A stretch of 64,000 bases of DNA from Planctomycetota bacterium (GTDB lineage Bacteria; Planctomycetota; UBA1135; GCA-002686595). The stretch is from contig JADJQU010000004.1 of assembly GCA_016712565.1 (NCBI GenBank), positions 124,001 to 188,000 on the forward strand, in the 5' to 3' direction. Numbering within the stretch: the stretch's first letter is position 1; each line of letters begins with the position of its first letter. This document shows, piece after piece, positions 45,795-53,651 of this stretch. The notes beneath the pieces were generated by a model. The model did no database searches. It saw only the letters and a program-made list of their open reading frames with translations, and was not told the DNA's origin. A program made the position numbers and the translations under genes.

Positions 45795-46021
45795 GCTGGA
45801 CTCCTTGGAGGATGCTGGGGCTGGGTGGCGGGCGGGGAAGGCGGGGCAGGCCGCGGCCTGTGTCCCGGGTCCCGGCCCCCGCGGATGTGGGGCGAAGAGC
45901 TTACCCGCTTCGCCGGGCCCGCGGAACGACCCGGCGCGGGGCCCGCGGGCCGGCCCGCCCCCCGTCGCTGGAGCGCCACGCCGCGGCGGCCCGCGCGAGA
46001 GCCTGCCGGGCCAGTTTTGGC

Positions 46022-46050
46022 TTGGCAGCCCGCCGCGGGCGGACTACTCT
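46022..46050 (+). promoter_or_regulatory. Probable sigma-70-type promoter of tRNA-Val
   Basis: TTGGCA (46022-46027) and TACTCT (46045-46050) are separated by 17 bases and sit about 41 bases before the mature tRNA. Spacing and position are right for a stable-RNA promoter. The match to TTGACA/TATAAT is good for such GC-rich DNA. Confidence 0.5.
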
Positions 46051-46091
46051 CTCGCCCCTCGCAGGCGCTGCTTGCGGGGCTGACAACCCGT

Positions 46092-46168
<77 letters not shown>

Positions 46169-46387
46169 TCACCCCTCGCACCCCTGCCGCCACTGGGTTC
46201 CCTAGGGCCGGACCCGGGGACCCAGGCACCGCCGGGTGGCCAGCCATGACCCAGCCATGAATGGTTGCGGGCCGGGTGGTGGACCTCCGGCCGGGGCGCA
46301 GGCTCCGGCTAGGATCGCCGAACTGGTTCCTGCCCACCGCCGGTCCCCTGGGGGCCGCGGGGACGAACGGACCCTGGAGTGCACCCC

Positions 46388-47767
46388 ATGATCGCGGCCC
46401 TCTGCCTCGTCCTGCTGGCCCCGCTCCAACTGCAGCGCGACTCCGCCGTGGACGAACGCGCCGAGCGGCGCATCACGCCCGAAGTGCTCGTGGTGCGCGA
46501 GGCTTCCCCCGCGGTGGTCTACATCGTCTCCACCGGCGTGGAGGTGTTCCAGGACATCTTCGGCCGGCCCGTGGGCCAGCCCAACCGCAGCGCGGGTACG
46601 GGCGTCATGGTCGACGCCGACGGCTTCCTCGTGACCAACTTCCACGTGGTGGCCAACGTGGCCGCCCTGGAGGGATCCCGGTCCGAAGGGGCGCGCATCG
46701 AAGTCCAGTTCGACAGCGAGGTGGACCCGAAGACCTACCAGGCCCAGTTGGTGTCCTTCGCGCGCAGCGAAGACCTGGCGCTGCTCAAGATCACCGGAGA
46801 GCGGAAATTCCCCACGGTCAAGCTGGGCATCAGCTCCGACCTGATGATCGGCGAGCGCGTGATCGCCATCGGCAATCCCTTCCAGCAGAAGCTCTCGGTC
46901 TCCGCCGGCATCATCTCGGGCCTGCACCGCGACCTGACCGTGCAGGGCAGCCTGTACCGTTTCAACGACCTGATCCAGACCGACGCCTCGATCAACCACG
47001 GCAACAGCGGCGGGCCGTTGCTCAACATCAACGGCGAATTGATCGGCATCAACACCGTGGTGCGCGAGGGCGCCGAGAACATGGGCTACGCGATCCCCGT
47101 GGACCGCGTGCGCGACGTGCTGCTCAATGAGCTGTTCGCGCCCCAGTGGGAGAAGGCCTGGATGGGCTTCGAACTGGAGAGCGAGCCCTCCCTGAAAGTG
47201 GCGCGCGTGCAGGCAGGCTCCCCGGCCGCCGAAGCCGGGATCGCCGTGGGCGACGAGATCACCGCCATCGAAGGGTTCGTGCTGGCGGAGGTCTCCTCGG
47301 AGGCGCGCGCCGCCGACGGAAAGTCGCCGCGCACGCCGCGCGGGGAGTACAACAATCGCCGCCTGACCCTGCTGCCGGGGGTCGAAGTGCCGCTGACCCT
47401 GCGGAACGCCGCCGGCCTGCGCGCCGTGACCCTGCGGGGCTGGCCCAAGGTGGACGGCATCCTCTACGAGCGCCTGGGACTCACGGTCGGCAGGGTGCGC
47501 GTGGGCGCGGGCACGATGCTCTCGGTCGACCGCGTGGCCCCCGGCGGGCCGGCCGCGGCCATCGGCCTCGTGAAGGGCGACCTGATCGATGCCCTGCGCT
47601 CCCCCGACGGGAGGACCTGGAGCGTGTCGCAGCCCGAGGGGCTCGCGCGACTCGTGTTTGCCCTGCCCGCCCAATCGACCCTGGAAATCGACGTGCTGCG
47701 CGACGAGGACCGGGACTTTCTGCTGGAGACCGGAGAGCTGTTCAAGGGCAGCCTGGTGCTGCGCTAG
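46388..47767 (+). CDS. HtrA/DegP-like trypsin-fold protease with PDZ domains
   Basis: A protein of 459 residues from ATG 46388, which has GGAG 8 bases upstream; a GTG at 46379 is poorer. A signal peptide (MIAALCLVLLAPLQL) precedes the protease: VTNFHVVAN (His), RSEDLALLKITGE (Asp) and DASINHGNSGGPLLN (Ser) form the triad. Two PDZ-like regions follow (VQAGSPAAEAGIAVGDEITA; VAPGGPAAAIGLVKGDLIDA). It handles damaged periplasmic proteins. Its stop is the TAG inside the first CTAG of the palindromic element at 47764. Confidence 0.92.
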   Translation: MIAALCLVLLAPLQLQRDSAVDERAERRITPEVLVVREASPAVVYIVSTGVEVFQDIFGRPVGQPNRSAGTGVMVDADGFLVTNFHVVANVAALEGSRSEGARIEVQFDSEVDPKTYQAQLVSFARSEDLALLKITGERKFPTVKLGISSDLMIGERVIAIGNPFQQKLSVSAGIISGLHRDLTVQGSLYRFNDLIQTDASINHGNSGGPLLNINGELIGINTVVREGAENMGYAIPVDRVRDVLLNELFAPQWEKAWMGFELESEPSLKVARVQAGSPAAEAGIAVGDEITAIEGFVLAEVSSEARAADGKSPRTPRGEYNNRRLTLLPGVEVPLTLRNAAGLRAVTLRGWPKVDGILYERLGLTVGRVRVGAGTMLSVDRVAPGGPAAAIGLVKGDLIDALRSPDGRTWSVSQPEGLARLVFALPAQSTLEIDVLRDEDRDFLLETGELFKGSLVLR

Positions 47768-47945
47768 CCCGACTGATTCATGAGCTTTGAGCGAAACCCA
47801 CGACAAAGCCTGGCTGGCAAGGCGCGACGACGCGTTCTCCCGCAGGCGACCTGCAGGTCGCCCTGGACCGAACGCGCCGGCGCAACGCAGTCCAGACGGG
47901 CTTAGGCGGGGGTTGGAGCCGAAGCTCATGAATCAGTCGGGCTAG
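47764..47945 (+). mobile_element. MITE-like long palindromic element with 24-bp perfect terminal inverted repeats
   Basis: The left end CTAGCCCGACTGATTC... (47764-47787) is exactly repeated in reverse at 47922-47945. The arms stay partly complementary for about 90 bases, and the centre is the perfect 18-base palindrome GGCGACCTGCAGGTCGCC (47845-47862), essentially at the midpoint. CTAG at both ends may be a target duplication. No transposase is encoded. Its outer TAG is the htrA stop codon. A solo right end occurs at 12829-12868, and the element at 52375-52538 has a similar core. Confidence 0.75.
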
Positions 47946-48410
47946 GGTCCCCGGCGCCTGTGGGCGGGGAGGCCGGGACTCCTGGGGCTCGCCGGCGTGC
48001 CCGGAATCGCCCCGCTCCCAGCCCCGGGAGCCCCCGGGGACGGTCCTGGCCCCCGACCTCGGGCATCGGGTAGCATTCTTGGCCTTGTCCTGCGGCGTTC
48101 CGCGCCGAAGGGCGGGGACCAGCGCCATCCCCCTCCCGGATCCTCGGGGGCCCTACAGGGCCCCCCCTGGGCCTGCCGAAGGGGCATCCTCCCCCCGAAC
48201 CCCAAGCCTCCCCAGCCTCGACCGGGTCTGTTCCACCGCCGGGCTCCATGCAACGTCCCCCCGACATTCGACCGCGGCCCCCTGGGACCCCCCCTCTGAA
48301 CCTTCGTGCCCCTCGGGGCTCGCCGAAGGGGGTGGCTCGCCCACCGACCTCCCAGGCTCCGGAGGCAGCTCGCCGCGCCCCCGCTCCACCCGCCCTTGGA
48401 ATCACCCGCA
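47946..48410 (+). other. 465-base stretch without a recognisable gene
   Basis: It is very C-rich on the plus strand, with repeated GCCGAAGGGG-type and CCCCCC runs. Open frames on both strands here are Pro/Arg/Gly-rich and look like composition effects. The only clear structures are the hairpin at 48146-48165 and a possible ribosome-site-poor leader before 48411. It is probably the leader of the carbamoyltransferase module. Confidence 0.5.
48146..48165 (+). terminator. Strong hairpin in the leader of the carbamoyltransferase module
   Basis: GGGGGCCC, loop TACA, GGGCCCCC: a perfect 8-bp all-GC stem with a 4-base loop. It is followed by C-rich sequence rather than T. It could be a terminator for htrA or an attenuator of the downstream operon. 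Confidence 0.45.
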
Positions 48411-48620
48411 ATGAAGGCCCTGCTCCAGTTCTCCGAGCGTTTCGGCAGCATGCTCTCCCGGCTGCTCTTGACGCTCCTCTACTTCCTGCTGCTCGGGCCC
48501 TTCGCGCTCGTCTACCAGCTGTTCGCCGACCCACTGCACATCAAGCGCCGCCCCAGCGGCAACTGGACGGCCTGGATAGCGCGCAATGAGACCCTGGCCC
48601 AGGCCCGGAGGCAGGACTGA
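48411..48620 (+). CDS. Small membrane protein resembling the C-terminal end of SxtJ-type proteins
   Basis: A protein of 69 residues: one long hydrophobic segment (LSRLLLTLLYFLLLGPFALV), then YQLFADPLHIKRRPSGNWTA and WIAR. The pattern of a helix, a Pro-containing turn, a DPL-x-(I/L)-K-(R/K) motif and a Trp-containing tail is like the last third of SxtJ-family proteins, which are found next to carbamoyltransferases and SGNH hydrolases. Its TGA overlaps the carbamoyltransferase ATG by one base (TGATG), so the two are translationally coupled. Confidence 0.65.
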   Translation: MKALLQFSERFGSMLSRLLLTLLYFLLLGPFALVYQLFADPLHIKRRPSGNWTAWIARNETLAQARRQD

Positions 48621-50410
48621 TGAACATCCTCGGGCTGTCTTTCTTCTATCACGACTCCTCCGCCGCGCTGGTGCAGGACGGCCGACTGGTGGCCGCCGCC
48701 GAGGAGGAGCGCTTCAGCCGCAAGAAGCACGATTCGGGCTTCCCCACGCTGGCCATCGAGTTCGCCCTGAAGCGCGGCCGGATCTCGATCCACGACGTGG
48801 ACTACGTCGTGTTCTACGAGAAGCCGTTCGTCAAGTTCGAGCGCATGCTGATGACCGCCCTGGCGACCTTCCCGCGCTCGTCGGCGGTGTTCAGGGAATC
48901 CATGCAGCGCTGGATCAGCGACAAGCTGTGGATCAAGTCGATGATGCAGCGGGAGCTCGACGTGCCGGGCGCCAAGCTCCTGTTCGCCGACCACCACATG
49001 TCCCACGCGGCGGCGAGCTTCTACACCTCGCCCTACAAGGATTCGGCGATCCTGACCGTCGACGGAGCCGGCGAATGGAGCACGGCCACCATGGGCGTGG
49101 GCCGCGATCGCAAGATCGAGATCTTCAAGGAGCTGCGCTTCCCCCACTCCCTGGGGCTCCTGTATTCGGCCTTCACCGCCTACTGCGGCTTCGAAATCAA
49201 CGAGGGCGAATACAAGTTGATGGGCATGCACCCCTACGGGAAGCCGCGCTTCGTCGACGAGATCTACAAGCTGATCCACGTCGCCGAGGACGGTTCGCTG
49301 TGGCACGACATGCAGTACTTCGCCTACCACTATTCGCGGGACCAAACCCTGGCGAAGCGGTTCGGTGAGCACTTCGGCAAGCCGGCCCGGGATCCCAAGC
49401 TGGGCGACAAGACGCTCGACCCGTACTACTGCGACATGGCGGCCTCGATCCAGGTCGTCACCGAGCAGGTCTTGATGAAGATGATCAAGCACCTGCACGC
49501 CGAGACGGGCATGAAGAACCTGTGCCTCTCCGGCGGCGTGGCGCTCAACTCGGTGGCCAACTACAAGCTCCTGCGCGAGGGCCCCTTCGAGGACGTGTTC
49601 GTGCACCCCGCGCCGGGCGACGACGGCGGCTGTGTGGGCGCGGCCTACTGGGCCTACAACCACGTGCTGGGCCAGCCCCGCGGCGAGGCCCTGACTTCGC
49701 CCTACCTGGGCTCGGAGTACAGCGATGCGGAGGTGGAGGCCTTCCTGCGCAAGTACGACATCCCCTTCGAGAAGATCGAGGACGACGAGAAGTTCTACGA
49801 CTTCGTGGCGCACCAGCTGGTGGACGGCGCGGTCTGCGGCTGGATGCGCGGCCGCTTCGAGTGGGGCCCGCGGGCCCTGGGCGCGCGCTCGATCATCGCC
49901 GACCCGCGCAAGCCGGAGATGAAGGAGAAGCTCAACGCCACGATCAAGTTCCGCGAGGCTTTCCGGCCCTTCGCGCCCTCGGTCACGGTGGAGGCGGCCA
50001 GCGAGTTCTTCGACATCCCCGACGCCGCCCGGCACTACCCGGCGCGCTTCATGCTCTACGTGGCGCCCGTGCGGCCCGAAAAGCGCGCGGACCTGCCCGC
50101 CATCACCCACGAGGACGGCTCGGGCCGCCTGCAGACGGTCTTCAAGGACGTCTCGCCGGGCTACCACCGCATCATCGAACGCTTCGGCGAGCTGACGGGC
50201 GTGCCGGTGATCATGAACACTTCGTTCAACCTGAAGGGCGAGCCGATCGTCGAGGACCCGAGCCACGCCTTCAACACGTTCAGCCTCTCGGGCATGGACT
50301 ACCTGTTCATGAACAACTACATCGTGCGCAAGGAGGCGAAGAAGAAGATCGCCGACACGCGCTTCACCCTGCGCCATGAAGGCGACAGCGTGACGGAAAT
50401 GGTGAGCTAG
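48620..50410 (+). CDS. Carbamoyltransferase (NodU/CmcH family)
   Basis: A protein of 596 residues. The N-terminal Kae1-like domain starts MNILGLSFFYHDSSAALVQD, with the metal-binding FADHHMSHAAASFYTSPY, then ILTVDGAGEWSTATMGVG and LCLSGGVALNSVANYKLL. The C-terminal YrdC-like domain has GRFEWGPRALGARSIIADPR and VPVIMNTSFNLKGEPIVEDP. The family uses carbamoyl phosphate and ATP to O-carbamoylate sugars, antibiotics or nodulation factors. The neighbours (SxtJ-like piece, SGNH hydrolase, tiny membrane proteins) suggest modification of a surface glycan. The acceptor is unknown. Confidence 0.93.
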   Translation: MNILGLSFFYHDSSAALVQDGRLVAAAEEERFSRKKHDSGFPTLAIEFALKRGRISIHDVDYVVFYEKPFVKFERMLMTALATFPRSSAVFRESMQRWISDKLWIKSMMQRELDVPGAKLLFADHHMSHAAASFYTSPYKDSAILTVDGAGEWSTATMGVGRDRKIEIFKELRFPHSLGLLYSAFTAYCGFEINEGEYKLMGMHPYGKPRFVDEIYKLIHVAEDGSLWHDMQYFAYHYSRDQTLAKRFGEHFGKPARDPKLGDKTLDPYYCDMAASIQVVTEQVLMKMIKHLHAETGMKNLCLSGGVALNSVANYKLLREGPFEDVFVHPAPGDDGGCVGAAYWAYNHVLGQPRGEALTSPYLGSEYSDAEVEAFLRKYDIPFEKIEDDEKFYDFVAHQLVDGAVCGWMRGRFEWGPRALGARSIIADPRKPEMKEKLNATIKFREAFRPFAPSVTVEAASEFFDIPDAARHYPARFMLYVAPVRPEKRADLPAITHEDGSGRLQTVFKDVSPGYHRIIERFGELTGVPVIMNTSFNLKGEPIVEDPSHAFNTFSLSGMDYLFMNNYIVRKEAKKKIADTRFTLRHEGDSVTEMVS

Positions 50411-50417
50411 GGCCCCC

Positions 50418-52066
50418 ATGCGCTTCATCAACATCCTGTTGGCCGTGCTGGTGAGCCTCGTCTGCGGGGCCCTGGTGCTGGAGGGCGGCCTGCGCCTCCT
50501 GGGCCGCGGCCCCAAGCCCACCATCAACCGCTACGACGACGCCACGGGCTGGTCGAAACGGCCCGACAGCCGGACACGGCGCAAGACGAGCGAATTCGAC
50601 GTCACCTACGAGATCAACGGCCTCGGCCTGCGCGATCAGAGCACCACTTCCCACGCCAAGCCCCCCGCACCTTCCGGGTGCTGTGCCTGGGCGACTCCTT
50701 CACCCTGGGCTACACCGTGGACGAGCACGACCTGTTCGTCGAGCAGCTCGAGGACGCCTGGAATTCCGAGGGCCGCAAGGTGGACCTGGTCAATGCGGGC
50801 ACCGAGGGCTGGTCCACGGACCAGGAAGTCGTGTGGTTCCTCGACGAGGGCGTCAAGTTCGAGCCCGACCTGGTGCTGATCTTCCCCTACGAGAACGACC
50901 TGTACTGGAACAGCCAGACCAACTACTCGCGCTTCCCCAAGCCGCGTTTTTCCGCCGACGGCAAGCTGGACGGCGGCAAGCTGGTGGATCCCGGCCCCGT
51001 GCCGTGGTGGGAGCACACCGCCTTGGGCCTGTTGTTCAAGCCCAACGCGGGCGATCCCAGCGGCAGCTTCGAAGTCCCCTTCGAGAAGACCAAGTTCTCC
51101 CTCACGGACAAGCGCGACGACGCCCCGGTCGTGAAGAAGCCCGGCCGCCTGCCCCGCGAGTGGGCCGCCCTGATGGTCGAACCGCCGGACTTCATGGGGG
51201 ACGCCATTGCGCGCACCAAGGGGGCGCTCGCCGTGCTGCAGGGCGAGTGCGCGAAGCGCGGGGCAAAGCTCGCGGTGGTGCCGATCCCCAACAAGGCCGC
51301 GGTGCAGAAGGGTGCCGAGGGCGCCCTGCGCTCGGTGATTTCCCTGCGCGATGAGCTGTGGCATCCCAATCAGGCCCTGCGGACGTTCCTGGCCTGCGCC
51401 CAGGAATTGGGCATCCCCGCCTTCGACGCCACCGACCGGCTGAAGCAGGTGGCGGAAACCAAGGAGCGCAGGGCGGGCTCCAGCGGGGGCGACCCCGAAG
51501 AGGCCGCGCCCCAGCTCTACTTCCCCATCGACTGGCACTTCAACCCGCGGGGCAATCTGGAGTTCGCGCGCTTCCTGCACGATTCCCTGGAACTCGCCAA
51601 CCTGGGAGTGCCGCGCGGCAACGGCACCACGGCTCCGTTCAAGCCCGAGCCGCCGGCCCCCCATCCGGCCAAGTGGCCCTACGTTTTCGCCGGGCTGTGG
51701 GTGCTGCTGACGGGCCTGTACTACGGGAACTACAAGGACGAGCCCAAGTGGCAGCCGCCGCTCAAGGTGCTGGGGATGCTTTCGGTGGTCTTCGCCATCG
51801 TGCTCGGCATCGGCGCGGCCATGAAGCTCGTGCCGCCGGCCCTGGGCCCCAAGCTCGTGATCCTGTTCGTGCTGGCCGTGCTGGGCTTCGTCTTCTGGAA
51901 GTTGGGCCGCAGGCTCGCCACCATCGGCGAACTGACCCTGGCCTTCGTGCTGCGGGGCCACTGGTACCTGATGCCGCTCCTGGTGGTGCTGCTTTCCATC
52001 GGCAGCCTGCTGGTGGTGGCGGCCAGTTCCCCGCTGGTGGCGCCTTTCATCTACACTCTGTTCTGA
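50418..52066 (+). CDS. SGNH/AlgJ-like hydrolase with C-terminal membrane tail (apparent frameshift near 50661)
   Basis: ATG 50418 begins a signal-anchor (FINILLAVLVSLVCGALVLE). The first frame reads sensibly to YEINGLGLRDQ and KPP; the second frame takes over at RTFRVLCLGDSFTLGYTVDE, the Ser-containing block I. One C is missing in the C run 50661-50666. Block III is IFPYENDLYWNS, and the Asp-His pair is DWHFNPRGN. After residue about 415 come four or five membrane helices; the last 45 residues end SPLVAPFIYTLF, like DUF5989-type micro-proteins. It probably adds or removes acetyl groups on a glycan. The total is 549 residues if repaired. Confidence 0.8.
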
Positions 52067-52094
52067 GCCGGGCGGCCCCCACCCCACTGCCATC

Positions 52095-52232
52095 ATGATC
52101 AGATTCATCCGCGAGAACTGGATTTGGATTCTGGCGCCGATCGTGATCGTCGCCGTCGTGCTGATCGCACTGGCCTACTTCGGCGGCGGCAACGACGATC
52201 CGGTGACCCCCTTCGTCTACCCGATCCACTGA
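52095..52232 (+). CDS. 45-residue single-helix membrane protein (DUF5989-like)
   Basis: MIRFIRENWIWILAPIVIV starts a single membrane helix, and GNDDPVTPFVYPIH ends the protein. The R-x-x-W-x-W-I-x-A-P-I start and V-T-P-F-V-Y end are shared with the next protein and with the end of the SGNH protein. It lies 28 bases after the SGNH gene and 17 bases before the next one. Such proteins are known neighbours of carbamoyltransferases; their function is unknown. It is too short for ordinary gene finders. Confidence 0.72.
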   Translation: MIRFIRENWIWILAPIVIVAVVLIALAYFGGGNDDPVTPFVYPIH

Positions 52233-52249
52233 GCCGGCCACGACGGGAC

Positions 52250-52378
52250 ATGAACTTCCTGCGCCGCCATTGGGTCTGGATCGTCGCGCCGATCTTCGTG
52301 GTCGCGGCGGCCGTGCTGCTGGTCGCCTGGCTCGGCCAGGAGCCCGAGGTGGCCCCCTTCGACTACAGCGGCGGTTAG
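52250..52378 (+). CDS. 42-residue single-helix membrane protein, paralogue of the preceding gene
   Basis: MNFLRRHWVWIVAPIFVV opens the helix and QEPEVAPFDYSGG closes the protein. Alignment with the preceding 45-residue protein needs only a three-residue gap. Its stop TAG (52376-52378) lies within the first bases of the palindromic element at 52375, so the C-terminus SGG may have been set by that insertion; other family members end in a hydrophobic or aromatic tail. The function is unknown. Confidence 0.7.
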   Translation: MNFLRRHWVWIVAPIFVVAAAVLLVAWLGQEPEVAPFDYSGG

Positions 52379-52538
52379 AGCACGTCCAAAAACCTGTGGG
52401 GCCCCTTGGCCGCCCCGTGGCTCGCGCCCGCGTCGTTGCGCCTCCTCCGAGGATGCCGGCGAAGCGTCGTCGCCGCGCCTTGCGGATCGCGGCCCCGGAA
52501 CACCCAAGGGACCCCACGGGTCTTAGGACGCGCTCTTA
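52375..52538 (+). mobile_element. Second MITE-like long palindromic element
   Basis: The ends GAGCACGTCC and GGACGCGCTC are inverted repeats flanked by TTA on both sides (52375-52377 and 52536-52538). Inside them, ACCTGTGGGGCCCCTTGG pairs imperfectly with CCAAGGGACCCCACGGGT. The core contains GCGTCGTTGCGCC and GCGTCGTCGCCGCGCC, similar to the core of the element at 47764-47945. No coding capacity. It lies between the convergent micro-protein and NodB deacetylase genes. Confidence 0.65.
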
Positions 52539-52560
52539 GCCGGCGGCCGGGGCGGAGCAC

Positions 52561-53637
52561 TCACTCCGAGAGGTTGATCCCCACCCGGCGCAGCAGCTCG
52601 AAGCCGCCGCAGGCTTCGGTCGCCAGGAGGTGTAGCTTGGCGTCGTCGGCGATCGCAAGCCGCTTGAGCTCCGTGGGCCGTGTCGAGGGCGTGTTGACCC
52701 CCGCGTGCATGGTGACCGCGCTCTCGAAGCCGCTGTGTTGGACGAGGGCGGAACTCTGCGCGTCGAAGTCCCAGCGCCGGCCCCAGGGATAGGCAAAGGA
52801 GGGCGTGGCGCAACCCAGCTCGGCGCGCAGCCGCGCCGCGCCGCCCTCGATCTCCCGTTGGGCGGTGGCGCCGTCGCAGCGCGAGAGGATCACGTGGTTC
52901 ACGGTGTGACCGCCGAGTTCGACGCCGGCCGCCTGGAGCGCGCGAGCCTCGTCCCAGTCCATGTAGAGCTCCTCGCACAGCCCGCGCTCGTCGCCGCCCT
53001 CCTCGGCGAACAGGCCATCGATGACCCGGTCGCGGTCCTCGGTGTCGACGTCGTACTTGAGGGCGCGCTTGACGTGGTAGCGCGCGTCCTCCGACGACTT
53101 GGCCAGGGCCGCGGCGATGGCGGCGGACGCCCTGGGGTCCCGGGTCGCCGCGCCGTAGCGGCGCGCCAGATCCTCGAAGTCCACGCGCGCGCACAGCCAG
53201 AAGTACTTGTGGGACCAATTGACGCGCCGCTCGTCCAGGGGCCGCGACTCCAGGTACACCGTGGCCGGCGCACCCAGGCGCTGGAGCAACGGCAGCATCA
53301 CGCGCGCGTTGTCGCGGTAGCCGTCGTCCATGGAAAGGGCCACGAGACTTCGCTCGGCCTCACCCGAGCGGAGCACCCGCCACCCATCGCCCACGGTCAC
53401 CAGCCGAAAGCGGGCCTGGAACCAGGAGAGGATGCGCTCCAGTCGCGCCTCGGTGATCTGCATGTCCGCGGGCAGATGCCCGGGGACGAGGCTCGCCCCG
53501 GGGGCCACGCAGTGGCCGGCCAGGATCGTCAAGCGGCGGGGCATGCAACGGTCCACCACGGCCCACAGGCCGGTGTGGAACAGGGCGCGCGCGTAGACCT
53601 CGCGCAGCAGGACCTTGGCTTGGTGCTTGAGCGACAC
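52561..53637 (-). CDS. Polysaccharide deacetylase (NodB fold)
   Basis: A protein of 358 residues from GTG 53635-53637; the long upstream extension is a different gene's shadow. The NodB motifs are VALSMDDGYRDN (metal and base Asp pair) and LGGHTVNHVILS (His pair), with CATPSFAYPWGRRWDFD near the C-terminus. About 150 residues of helical insertion separate the first two motifs, more than in typical NodB enzymes. It probably removes acetyl groups from surface polysaccharide. It is the last gene of a leftward group after the radical SAM and GNAT genes. Confidence 0.85.
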   Translation of the reverse strand: MSLKHQAKVLLREVYARALFHTGLWAVVDRCMPRRLTILAGHCVAPGASLVPGHLPADMQITEARLERILSWFQARFRLVTVGDGWRVLRSGEAERSLVALSMDDGYRDNARVMLPLLQRLGAPATVYLESRPLDERRVNWSHKYFWLCARVDFEDLARRYGAATRDPRASAAIAAALAKSSEDARYHVKRALKYDVDTEDRDRVIDGLFAEEGGDERGLCEELYMDWDEARALQAAGVELGGHTVNHVILSRCDGATAQREIEGGAARLRAELGCATPSFAYPWGRRWDFDAQSSALVQHSGFESAVTMHAGVNTPSTRPTELKRLAIADDAKLHLLATEACGGFELLRRVGINLSE

Positions 53638-53651
53638 GGAAACAGGAAATC

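Noticed and set aside
47926..48534. A 202-codon minus-strand open frame before the carbamoyltransferase module
   Set aside because: Arg/Gly/Ala-rich throughout, overlaps the palindromic element and the small plus-strand gene, and shows no motif.
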